Assembly (NCBI GenBank): GCA_913057245.1
Contig: CAJXNH010000005.1
Span: forward strand, 106,219-170,218
Origin: an uncultured Phaeodactylibacter sp.
Lineage (GTDB): Bacteria; Bacteroidota; Bacteroidia; Chitinophagales; Saprospiraceae
DNA: 64,000 bases
Direction: 5' to 3'
Shown: one piece after another, positions 11,817 to 18,866 of the stretch
How the letters are laid out: each line of letters begins with the position of its first letter
Position numbering within the stretch: position 1 is the first letter of the stretch
Program-made: the position numbers and the translations under genes
Notes under the pieces: generated by a model
Told to the model about the DNA's origin: nothing
Database searches by the model: none
The model's input: the letters and a program-made list of their open reading frames with translations, nothing else

Positions 11817-11824
11817 CAAAGGTA
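11817..11824 (-). promoter_or_regulatory. Candidate -7 box for the bifunctional nuclease gene
   Basis: On the minus strand this reads TACCTTTG, a perfect TAnnTTTG box, 94 bases upstream of the nuclease start and downstream of the mazG stop. No clear -33 element is seen. It implies a 5' leader of about 85 bases. Confidence 0.4.
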
Positions 11825-11861
11825 ATAAAATTGGCAGGCTTTCCCTTAAAAATAGCGAATT

Positions 11862-12620
11862 CTATCGGCGTTTAGCTTCATTCCAGAGCGCATCCATCTC
11901 TTCCAGGCTCATTTCCGTCAAGGCGCGGTCAGCATGTGCCTCAATGTACTCAAAGCGCTGCTTGAATTTCTGATTGACGCGCTCCAGGGCGGTCTCGGGG
12001 TCAATACCTTCAAACCGGGCGTAGTTGATCAGTGAAAACAACACATCACCAAACTCCTCTTCTTTTTTTTCTTGTGACAACCCCTGCTCGCTTGCTTCTC
12101 TGAATTCCTCCATTTCCTCTACTACCTTATCCCAGACCTGCGCCTTGTTTTCCCACTCAAAGCCCACTTGTTTGGTCTTTTCCTGCATGCGGTAGGCTTT
12201 TACCATGGCAGGCAGGGAACGAGGGACACCGGCGAGGACGGACTTTTTGCCTTCCTGCAGCTTGAGTTGCTCCCAGTTCTTCTTGACGGTCTCTTCGTCC
12301 TCGGCTTGCACGTCCCCGTAAATGTGGGGGTGGCGCTTGATGAGCTTTTCGCAAACGGCATTCAGCGCGTCCGCGATGTCGAAAGCGCCCTTTTCATCAG
12401 CTATCCTGGCGTAAAACACCATGTGCAGGAGCAAATCACCAATTTCCTCCTTGATTTCCGGCAGGTCTTCGTCCAGGATCGCATCTGCCAGCTCGTAGGT
12501 TTCCTCAATCGTTAAATTGCGCAGGCTCTGAAAGGTCTGCTTGCGGTCCCAGGGGCACTGTTCCCGCAGCTCATCCATTATATTCAGCAATCGGGCAAAA
12601 GCATCGAGTTTATGTTGCAT
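11862..12620 (-). CDS. mazG: Nucleoside triphosphate pyrophosphohydrolase MazG
   Basis: All-alpha NTP pyrophosphatase that hydrolyses (d)NTPs to NMP and PPi, a house-cleaning role. At 252 residues it is close to the E. coli protein. Two MazG repeats are seen. The N-terminal one has EQCPWDRKQTFQSL, IEETYE and EEIGDLLLHMVFYA (metal-binding EExxE...ExxD). The C-terminal one has VVEEMEEFREA and EEFGDVLFSLINYARFEGID. Its promoter overlaps that of the divergent small membrane-protein gene. Confidence 0.95.
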   Translation of the reverse strand: MQHKLDAFARLLNIMDELREQCPWDRKQTFQSLRNLTIEETYELADAILDEDLPEIKEEIGDLLLHMVFYARIADEKGAFDIADALNAVCEKLIKRHPHIYGDVQAEDEETVKKNWEQLKLQEGKKSVLAGVPRSLPAMVKAYRMQEKTKQVGFEWENKAQVWDKVVEEMEEFREASEQGLSQEKKEEEFGDVLFSLINYARFEGIDPETALERVNQKFKQRFEYIEAHADRALTEMSLEEMDALWNEAKRR

Positions 12621-12635
12621 GGTGTGGTTTTTTTG

Positions 12636-12657
12636 TAATTTTGCACCCGCAAAGGTA
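12636..12657. promoter_or_regulatory. Overlapping divergent -7 boxes (mazG / small membrane protein)
   Basis: On the plus strand TAATTTTG (12636-12643) has an upstream TTG at 12615-12617, 18 bases away, a fair promoter for the gene at 12728. On the minus strand TACCTTTG (12657-12650) lies about 30 bases before the mazG ATG. Both fit TAnnTTTG. The two polymerase sites overlap, so the genes probably compete for polymerase. Confidence 0.5.
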
Positions 12658-12727
12658 GGGCTTCCTGCGGAGTTATGAACTGTGCCGGGCTACTACTTGT
12701 TTAGCACCGTAAAGAAGAAAGATAACC

Positions 12728-12952
12728 ATGGAGTATTTGTATGTCCTCGGAATCATTTTTGTAGTATTTGGTATCAGTTTTGCCCTGATTAATGTGCGGC
12801 AGATTATGACTGGCAATGAGTTTCGGGGAACCTGCGCGACCAATAACCCCATGCTGAAAAGTGAAGTGGGAGAATGTACTGTTTGTGGCAAAAAACCTGA
12901 CGAAGAATGTAAGATGCCGGAACCAGGCAAGGGGGGGCTAAATGCAGCCTAG
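12728..12952 (+). CDS. Small single-pass membrane protein, unknown function
   Basis: 74 residues with one N-terminal membrane segment (about 4-24, LYVLGIIFVVFGISFALINV), then a soluble tail. The tail holds five cysteines in the order C-x(18)-C-x(2)-C-x(6)-C; the TVCGKKPDEEC part resembles a small metal-binding knuckle. Similar short proteins are found across Bacteroidota without a known role. It has its own candidate promoter and ends next to a bidirectional terminator. Confidence 0.75.
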   Translation: MEYLYVLGIIFVVFGISFALINVRQIMTGNEFRGTCATNNPMLKSEVGECTVCGKKPDEECKMPEPGKGGLNAA

Positions 12953-12962
12953 TTTTGGCATT

Positions 12963-12999
12963 TTCTGTGGGTCAGGCTTTGCGCTTGCCCCACAGAGAA
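12963..12999. terminator. Hairpin between convergent genes
   Basis: TTCTGTGGG (12963-12971) pairs with CCCACAGaGAA (12989-12999) with one bulge, and inner GGC/GCC pairs extend it. It lies between the end of the small membrane-protein gene and, overlapping its last codons, the minus-strand CDP-alcohol transferase. It probably ends both transcripts. Confidence 0.5.
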
Positions 13000-13631
13000 T
13001 ACCCAAAGGAGTAAGTGGCCAACAGACTGCCAACAACCAATGCTGGCACCGATAGCCATTCCGGAGCAATAAACGGGCCCATCAACACACTAATAAAAGT
13101 CGCTCCAATCCACCGGGCATTCGGGTTGTCTGTCCCCTCATGATTTTCCCACCCCAACAGATACAGCAACCACACATAGCCATAACGCATTCCACCCGCC
13201 AGAAGCATCCACCCGCCAACAAGACCTTCCTGATAATGAATCCCAGCAAGTAGAGCGCTCATCAGGGCATCCGTTTCTACATCCAGCAAACCACCAACAG
13301 CCGTAGACTGCTGATAACGGCGCGCCAGGTATCCGTCAATGCCATCTGATATAATTACGGTCAGGAAAAGTAGGAAAACAATATAGTCCGGCCACTGGTG
13401 GTGGCTATAGGCTGCGTACAGGAGCAGAGCCCACCGCGCAAGGGTAACCCAGTTGGCATATCCTCCAAAGGGGCGTAACCGCCGCAGTACAGGGGCGTGA
13501 GTAGCTACCAACCAGCTAAAAGTGACCAGAGAAACCCCCAGCACAGGCCACCAAAGCCCAGTCCAGCCCAATAGGATTAAAGCGGCTAGCATGAGGGCTG
13601 CGTGTAGCCGCATCCAGGTATTATCCCTCAT
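12972..13631 (-). CDS. CDP-alcohol phosphatidyltransferase family membrane protein
   Basis: Integral membrane enzyme that transfers a phosphoalcohol from a CDP-activated donor. The signature D-x2-D-G-x2-A-R-x8-G-x3-D-x3-D is complete: SDGIDGYLARR, then GGLLDVETDA (about residues 90-117). 219 residues with roughly six hydrophobic segments. The substrate cannot be told from sequence; phosphatidylglycerophosphate- or phosphatidylserine-type products are possible. Its ATG overlaps the stop of the upstream methyltransferase by 11 bases, so the two are translationally coupled. Confidence 0.85.
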   Translation of the reverse strand: MRDNTWMRLHAALMLAALILLGWTGLWWPVLGVSLVTFSWLVATHAPVLRRLRPFGGYANWVTLARWALLLYAAYSHHQWPDYIVFLLFLTVIISDGIDGYLARRYQQSTAVGGLLDVETDALMSALLAGIHYQEGLVGGWMLLAGGMRYGYVWLLYLLGWENHEGTDNPNARWIGATFISVLMGPFIAPEWLSVPALVVGSLLATYSFGYSLWGKRKA

Positions 13632-14511
13632 AAACAGGAGCAGTGAAAAAGTCAGAATGCGCCACCGATAACCGAAGCTGTTGCGACTGAAGCTGCACTT
13701 TTTTTCGTTGGAGCCATGCGTCCAACCCTTTACCGGAGTGTCCCATACTTTTCATTTCCAGAAGGCTTTGCTCTAAAAACTGTAGCATGTGGCCGTGCAT
13801 GAAGGTATCTGCCGGCTCAATTTGCCACCGGCTTGGTGCGCGTAGCATTTGTGCGGTTGGCAGCTGCGCATACTCCTTTTCTAAAAAGTCACTGCACCTG
13901 GGGCCGAGCGCTTTGCCAAAGTCCTGTTCCCGTTGCATGTGCGTTTCATAAAGCCTGATCCAGTGGTCATCTTCTGCATCAGCGGGGAGGTATGCCATGC
14001 TCTCGTAGTTCAGGGTAGTCAGTAAAGCCAACCGGTTTTGATGGAAGGTTTGTACCAAATCGCTCAGCATTTGTCCACTGAGCAAGTCAAATACTGCTGA
14101 TGCCGTAACCATGTGATACCGGTCCGGTTGCAATAGTTGGGGTAATTCGAGGAAAGAGCCCTGTAGGAGCTGCACTTGAATGTGCTGATCATTACGCCGA
14201 AAGTCCAGATTTTGCCCATTTTCCTGAACGCCATAGCCCTTGGCAGCAGCCCAGATTTTGAGGCGTTCGCGTGCTCGTTTCAGCAGGTTCGGGTTGAGTT
14301 CGACAAGCGCCCACTGCTGCGACTGCGGGAACTTTTCTGAAAGGTAAATGAAGTTAGCGCCCGTGCCGGCACCGATATCAATGATGGAGACACTGGGATG
14401 TTGAGCGAAATACTGCAGGCAGGCTGCTTCCACTTTTGGGTTTCGGGCGGCGACGTCAAAGCGGTAGCGCTCTTCGAGCCAGTCCGTTGCAAATTGGGTA
14501 TCTGTTGGCAA
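13621..14511 (-). CDS. Class I SAM-dependent methyltransferase
   Basis: 296 residues. Motif I of the Rossmann fold is clear at about residues 38-58 (SIIDIGAGTGANFIYLSEKF), followed by the acidic ribose-binding WALVELNPNLL. The middle (MVTASAVFDLLSGQML) fits motif IV/V. The C-terminal part resembles lineage-specific small-molecule methyltransferases. The target is unknown. The overlap with the CDP-alcohol transferase suggests a shared lipid or envelope job, which is inference. Confidence 0.8.
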   Translation of the reverse strand: MPTDTQFATDWLEERYRFDVAARNPKVEAACLQYFAQHPSVSIIDIGAGTGANFIYLSEKFPQSQQWALVELNPNLLKRARERLKIWAAAKGYGVQENGQNLDFRRNDQHIQVQLLQGSFLELPQLLQPDRYHMVTASAVFDLLSGQMLSDLVQTFHQNRLALLTTLNYESMAYLPADAEDDHWIRLYETHMQREQDFGKALGPRCSDFLEKEYAQLPTAQMLRAPSRWQIEPADTFMHGHMLQFLEQSLLEMKSMGHSGKGLDAWLQRKKVQLQSQQLRLSVAHSDFFTAPVYEG

Positions 14512-14564
14512 AATCTTTTATCTGCCTAACTGTTGAGAAGGGAGAGGTGTTCAGCAAAATACAG

Positions 14565-14927
14565 TTAATAATTTCCGACCGACAGCATGACCAGGGTGCA
14601 GCCCACTTCAACTTCTACGCCTTTGTCTTTCGCCATTTGGATAAGCTCCAGGTTCTCTGTGCCAGGATTAAAGATCAGCCGCTTAGGGTTTAGGCTGAAA
14701 ATGTAATCGTAGTACTGTGGCTGCCGCGGTGGACTCAGGTAAAGTGTAATAGTATGGACATCCTCCACCTCAGGGGTGCCTTTGATGATTTCGATGCCAT
14801 CAATCTCACCGTCTTTTACACCAATAGGCACTGCCTCGTGTCCTTTGGAAGCCAACTGCTGAACGGCTGCATAGGAATAACGTATTGGTTTGGGAGAAGC
14901 ACCAAGGACCACAGTTTTTTTCATCAC
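14565..14927 (-). CDS. CoA-binding domain protein (YccU-like)
   Basis: 120 residues forming a single CoA_binding_2 Rossmann domain: KKTVVLGASPKPIRYSYAA at the N-terminus, GHEAVPIGVK, and FNPGTENLELIQMAKDKGVEVEVGCTLVML near the end. Stand-alone members are widespread and poorly characterised. A gap of 53 bases separates it from the methyltransferase, so it may be the first gene of that minus-strand unit. Confidence 0.88.
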   Translation of the reverse strand: MMKKTVVLGASPKPIRYSYAAVQQLASKGHEAVPIGVKDGEIDGIEIIKGTPEVEDVHTITLYLSPPRQPQYYDYIFSLNPKRLIFNPGTENLELIQMAKDKGVEVEVGCTLVMLSVGNY

Positions 14928-15114
14928 TTATGAGATTCTTTTGCATAAAAACACCTGGAGTAAGATAGAGTTTTTTACCGTATTCCATCATCATTGAATA
15001 TCTTACGTACAAACAAATCAGCATGATTAAGCCATATCCGAAAACTTTATCCCGGGGAGCCAGCAATACGGTGATTGCGCTATCCCCGACCGAGGTGTGA
15101 AGGCCCGCCCGCTG

Positions 15115-15945
15115 TTACAACCTCTCGATAAGTTCCTGGCTTAGCCCTGTCAGCTCAGCGATTGTAGGCGTATCAAAGCCTTTGGTTTTCATGCTGCGGG
15201 CTATGGAAAGGGCTTTCTTTTCTTCCCCCTCCGAATAGGCGTCTTCAATCAAGGTGCGCTCGCTGCTGATGCTGTCCCAGTACTTGTCATACGTAGCCAG
15301 TTCTTCCCTGGTGAATGCACTTTCCTGCAAATGCTCGATTGCTTCCCGTACTTCGGGGATTTCCAAGAGGTCAGCGGGGAGTTGCTCCGTACCGTCTTCT
15401 ATTTCGGTAAGGTACCGGAGCCAGAGGATCTGGAGTTTCTTTTCCGTGAGGTTTTGTGCCTTGAATTTGGGTAACTCCACAAAGACAAACTGAAGCCCGT
15501 CAATGCGTCTTTCCGGATATTCAGTATGTACAATAGCGTAGTGGTGATAGTACTGCCCGGTATTGGGCTCAAAGTCTTCATTGACGAGGCTGAGGGCGTA
15601 GACCGGCTTCAGCCCTTTGTACTCATGCCCCCGGTCTAACTGTTTCACGTAAGCTTTAGAGGCATTGAAGAGGACTCGGTTTTTGAAGCTGTCGGTCCAG
15701 AGCATCTGCATTTCCACAATAAACTGCCGTCCCCGGTTGTCGGTGCAGCGGACATCCACAATAGAGTTTTTGAGCAGAGGGATATTAGGCACGAGCTCAG
15801 CTGGAATGTATTCGATATGCTCTATCTGTTGCCCCTCCGCCAATGGCAGCAACGCATTAAGAAAGCTGCGCAGCAGGTGCGGGTGCTCTCCAAAGACCTT
15901 CTTAAAGGTCAGGTCATTTTTTGGGTCCAGATACCTCATACTCAA
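15115..15945 (-). CDS. Rpn family recombination-promoting nuclease (PD-(D/E)XK transposase-like)
   Basis: 276 residues of the PDDEXK_2/Rpn group, related to E. coli RpnA-E, DNA endonucleases that raise RecA-independent recombination. N-terminal YLDPKNDLTFKKVFGEHPHLL is characteristic. The nuclease core shows the Asp in SIVDVRCTD and the E-x-Q in FIVEMQM. The C-terminus carries the helical GEEKKALSIARSMK...TIAELTGLSQELI tail typical of the family. Such genes multiply in Bacteroidota genomes. The ATG at 15939 is an alternative start two codons in. No flanking inverted repeats were seen. Confidence 0.88.
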   Translation of the reverse strand: MSMRYLDPKNDLTFKKVFGEHPHLLRSFLNALLPLAEGQQIEHIEYIPAELVPNIPLLKNSIVDVRCTDNRGRQFIVEMQMLWTDSFKNRVLFNASKAYVKQLDRGHEYKGLKPVYALSLVNEDFEPNTGQYYHHYAIVHTEYPERRIDGLQFVFVELPKFKAQNLTEKKLQILWLRYLTEIEDGTEQLPADLLEIPEVREAIEHLQESAFTREELATYDKYWDSISSERTLIEDAYSEGEEKKALSIARSMKTKGFDTPTIAELTGLSQELIERL

Positions 15946-15977
15946 AAATACAAAAAAAGGGTGGGTTGGGTTCCAAA

Positions 15978-16010
15978 ATAAAAAAGGGCCCGGCTTTCGC
16001 CAGAACCCTT
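15978..16010 (-). terminator. Intrinsic terminator after pdhC
   Basis: Read on the minus strand, AAGGGTTCTGGC and GCCGGGCCCTT pair (several G-U pairs, one bulge) around a GAAA tetraloop and are followed by TTTTTTATTTT. It lies 28 bases after the pdhC stop. Confidence 0.75.
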
Positions 16011-16037
16011 ATGCATTCATTTATAGCTGGTTGGTTT

Positions 16038-17375
16038 TTACACCAAAATCCGGATAGGATCTTCCAGAATATCTTTAATGGTATTGAGGAAAGCGGCGCC
16101 AGTCGCTCCGTCCACTACGCGGTGGTCGCAGGACAGCGTTACTTTCATCATGTTGCCCACAGCCAGTTCTCCGTCCTTCACAATAGGCTTCTGAATGATG
16201 CCGCCAACTGCAAGGATACAGCTATCTGGTGGGTTGATGATGGCCGTGAATTCTTCAATGCCGAACATGCCCAGATTAGAGATGGTAAAGGTATTGCCTT
16301 GCATCTCTTCAGTAGACAGTTTGCGGTTTTTCGCTTTGCCGGCGAGGGTCTTGACTTCGGTATTGATTTGCGACAGTGATTTCATGTCTGCAAAGCGGAT
16401 AACCGGTACAAGCAGCCCTTCGTCTACGGCAACAGCCACGCCAACATTCACATCCTTGTTCTTACGGATCTTATCGCCCAGCCAGGAAGAGTTGATCGCA
16501 GGGTGCTGACGCAGTGCTACGGCACAGGCTTTGACCACCAGGTCGTTGAAGGAAATCTTGGTTGGAGCCACTTCATTAAGGCGTTTGCGCACCTTCATGG
16601 CATTATCCATATTGATTTCTACGGTCAGGTAGAAGTGCGGAGCAGAGAATTTGCTTTCACCAAGCCGGCGTGCAATGGTCTTGCGCATTTGGCTGATGGG
16701 CTGATCCTCGTAGTTGTCACCGCTGGCAGAAATAGAAAACTCAGGAACTTTAGCTGCCGGAGCTTCCTGCTGTGGTGCAGGCGGTGCTGCAGGTGCCTCG
16801 GGCGCTGCAGCCGGAGCAGGTTGTGGAGCCGGAGCAGCTTGTTGTTGCTCGATCGCCTCCTCAATATCTTTTTTGACGATACGGCCGCCATCTCCGGAGC
16901 CATTCACCTGAGCGAGGTCGATGTTCGCTTCTTTAGCCATACTGCGGGCGAGAGGAGAAGCCTTGATTCGCTTATCGCTATCTGATCCGCTGTCATCTGA
17001 AGATGCAGAGGCTGCGGGGCTGCCGGAAGTCTCTTCTTCCTTTGGTGCCGTAGCTTCCTCGTCCCCGGAATCGTCGCTACTGTCATCAGCGCCTCCATTT
17101 TCGGAAGCAGATTGCTCGATGGCAGCTTTCCAGTCTTCGCCTTCTTCTCCGATTACGGCAATGACATCGTTAATCGGTACAGGACCTTCTTTTACTGCGA
17201 TGTGGAGGAGTACCCCATCAAAGTAGCTGTCGAGCTCCATGGTAGCTTTATCGGTCTCCACTTCCGCCAGCGTTTCGCCAGCTTCCACTTCTTCACCTTC
17301 TTCCTTGAGCCAGCTCACAATATTGCCCTCTTCCATTGTGTCGCTCATTCGGGGCATTCTGATGACTTCTGCCAT
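16038..17375 (-). CDS. pdhC: Pyruvate dehydrogenase complex dihydrolipoyl acetyltransferase (E2)
   Basis: Core of the pyruvate dehydrogenase complex; moves the acetyl group from lipoyl-lysine to CoA. 445 residues. The lipoyl domain (1-80) has the modified lysine in ETDKATMEL at about K43. An acidic Ser/Asp/Glu linker follows, then the E1/E3-binding domain (about 137-178, KASPLARSMAKEANIDLAQV) and an Ala/Pro/Gln-rich linker. The catalytic domain ends with CDHRVVDG (H418, D422). It is monocistronic here; E1 and E3 genes are not in the window. Confidence 0.93.
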   Translation of the reverse strand: MAEVIRMPRMSDTMEEGNIVSWLKEEGEEVEAGETLAEVETDKATMELDSYFDGVLLHIAVKEGPVPINDVIAVIGEEGEDWKAAIEQSASENGGADDSSDDSGDEEATAPKEEETSGSPAASASSDDSGSDSDKRIKASPLARSMAKEANIDLAQVNGSGDGGRIVKKDIEEAIEQQQAAPAPQPAPAAAPEAPAAPPAPQQEAPAAKVPEFSISASGDNYEDQPISQMRKTIARRLGESKFSAPHFYLTVEINMDNAMKVRKRLNEVAPTKISFNDLVVKACAVALRQHPAINSSWLGDKIRKNKDVNVGVAVAVDEGLLVPVIRFADMKSLSQINTEVKTLAGKAKNRKLSTEEMQGNTFTISNLGMFGIEEFTAIINPPDSCILAVGGIIQKPIVKDGELAVGNMMKVTLSCDHRVVDGATGAAFLNTIKDILEDPIRILV

Positions 17376-17478
17376 ACGATTGTGTATTTTGGTAGTTGAT
17401 CTTTTGTTAATACCTGGTGTAATTGATACACTAAGTGCAAAGAAAATGATTATTGCTCAATAATTAAAACCCACCCGC

Positions 17479-18159
17479 TTAGTTAGGGTTCACAGGGGGG
17501 AGATTCAATACTTTTTGAACGGCGGCCAGCATTTCGGGCAGAGGACGGAAACCGGTAGCAATCAGGTGAAACTGATCGCCGGTTTTCATAAAGCAGGTGG
17601 GAAAACCACGAACGCCAATTTGTGCGGTGATTTGGAATTCCTCTTCTGCTTTTTGCCGGTAAGCCAGGTCTTTCATCATCTTGGTGAATGACGGGCCGTC
17701 CATCCCGATTTGCTCCGCATAGGGCGCGTAAGCCTGGGCTTCAGCCGGCGGTATCCCATCGAAGTAAACTGCTCGCTGCAAAAGATGAGCAAATTCCACC
17801 TGTTTGTCAGGTACCTGCTCCTTGGCAATCGCCATTGCCACCGCTGCGGGTACCGAGGTGAAGACCGCTCTGCCGTTTGCAAGCGTGCCTTCCAAAAAGT
17901 CAGGGCCAAAAGTAACGCCGGTACGCTCTTCTACTGTCCGGTAGGCTTCACTAATGTAACCGGCCACTTCTCCAATGCGCCCCGCCAGGTCGCCGGTAAT
18001 CATGCCACCGGAGATGACCTCGAAATCCATTTTGGATTCAAACTGTTGGTACAACTGATGGATGACCGGGCTGAAGCCATAGCACCAGCCGCAGAGGGCG
18101 TCGTAGAAATAGAAAAAAGCAGGCTTATCCTGCCCAAATTCGCCAAATGACCGGGTCAT
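17479..18159 (-). CDS. DsbA family thioredoxin-fold protein
   Basis: 226 residues with the active site CGWC at 23-26 (YDALCGWCYGFSP) and the cis-proline loop VRGFPTCF near the C-terminus; a helical insertion lies between. There is no signal peptide, so it acts in the cytoplasm, unlike periplasmic DsbA; it resembles the FrnE/2-hydroxychromene isomerase-like branch. The exact substrate is unknown. It is divergent from recR. Confidence 0.85.
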   Translation of the reverse strand: MTRSFGEFGQDKPAFFYFYDALCGWCYGFSPVIHQLYQQFESKMDFEVISGGMITGDLAGRIGEVAGYISEAYRTVEERTGVTFGPDFLEGTLANGRAVFTSVPAAVAMAIAKEQVPDKQVEFAHLLQRAVYFDGIPPAEAQAYAPYAEQIGMDGPSFTKMMKDLAYRQKAEEEFQITAQIGVRGFPTCFMKTGDQFHLIATGFRPLPEMLAAVQKVLNLPPVNPN

Positions 18160-18239
18160 GTTTACTAAGTTTGTTACTCAAGACAAGGTATGAAGGGGGG
18201 AATTGTTTGCCTGGCATCGCGTTTTCCCCTGGTAATTGC

Positions 18240-18247
18240 TAATTTTG
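18240..18247 (+). promoter_or_regulatory. -7 box directly before recR
   Basis: TAATTTTG fits TAnnTTTG exactly and ends 5 bases before the recR ATG at 18253. If used, transcription would begin at or next to the A of the start codon, giving a leaderless or nearly leaderless mRNA. No convincing -33 box is seen. Confidence 0.4.
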
Positions 18248-18252
18248 AATCC

Positions 18253-18861
18253 ATGAATTTCTCGTCCAAACATATCGAATCAGCGGTCAATGCCTTCGCT
18301 ACCCTGCCTGGTATTGGCAAGAAGACGGCCCTGCGCCTTGTCCTCCACTTTACGCAGCAGCCCGAGGAAGTTGCGGAGCAGTTTGCGGAAGCGATCGTCA
18401 ACATGCGGAAAAATATCCGGCAGTGCGAGCGCTGCTATAACCTGTCGGATGACCGGCTCTGCACCATCTGCGCGGATAAACGCCGGGAAGAAGGGACCAT
18501 CTGTGTGGTGGAAAGCATACGAGACGTGATGGCCATTGAGGATACCGGGCAGTACCGGGGGCTGTACCATGTTCTGGGCGGCGTCATTTCCCCAATTGAG
18601 GGGGTGGGTCCGGAAGACCTGACCATTGACCCTTTGCTGGAGCGTATTGAGAAAGATGAGGTCAAAGAGTTAATTATGGCCATCAGTCCCACTATTGAAG
18701 GCGATACGACGACCTTTTATATCTCCAAAAAGCTGGAAGGCAAGGAAGTACAGGTAAGCACCATCGCCCGTGGCGTTTCCTTCGGCGGCGAGCTGGAATA
18801 TGCGGATGAACTGACCCTGGGGCGGTCGATTGTGGCGCGGCAGCCTTACAACAAAGCATAG
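18253..18861 (+). CDS. recR: Recombination mediator protein RecR
   Basis: RecFOR pathway protein that helps load RecA at single-strand gaps. The ATG at 18253 gives 202 residues, matching the family; an upstream reading from 18190 adds 21 non-conserved residues. In order: helix-hairpin-helix (LPGIGKKTALRL), four-cysteine zinc finger (CERCYNLSDDRLCTIC), and Toprim domain (ICVVESIRDVMAIEDTGQYRG...). The C-terminal Walker-like end is normal. It ends 5 bases before the glycosyltransferase gene, so the two are likely co-transcribed. Confidence 0.96.
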   Translation: MNFSSKHIESAVNAFATLPGIGKKTALRLVLHFTQQPEEVAEQFAEAIVNMRKNIRQCERCYNLSDDRLCTICADKRREEGTICVVESIRDVMAIEDTGQYRGLYHVLGGVISPIEGVGPEDLTIDPLLERIEKDEVKELIMAISPTIEGDTTTFYISKKLEGKEVQVSTIARGVSFGGELEYADELTLGRSIVARQPYNKA

Positions 18862-18866
18862 CTTTA

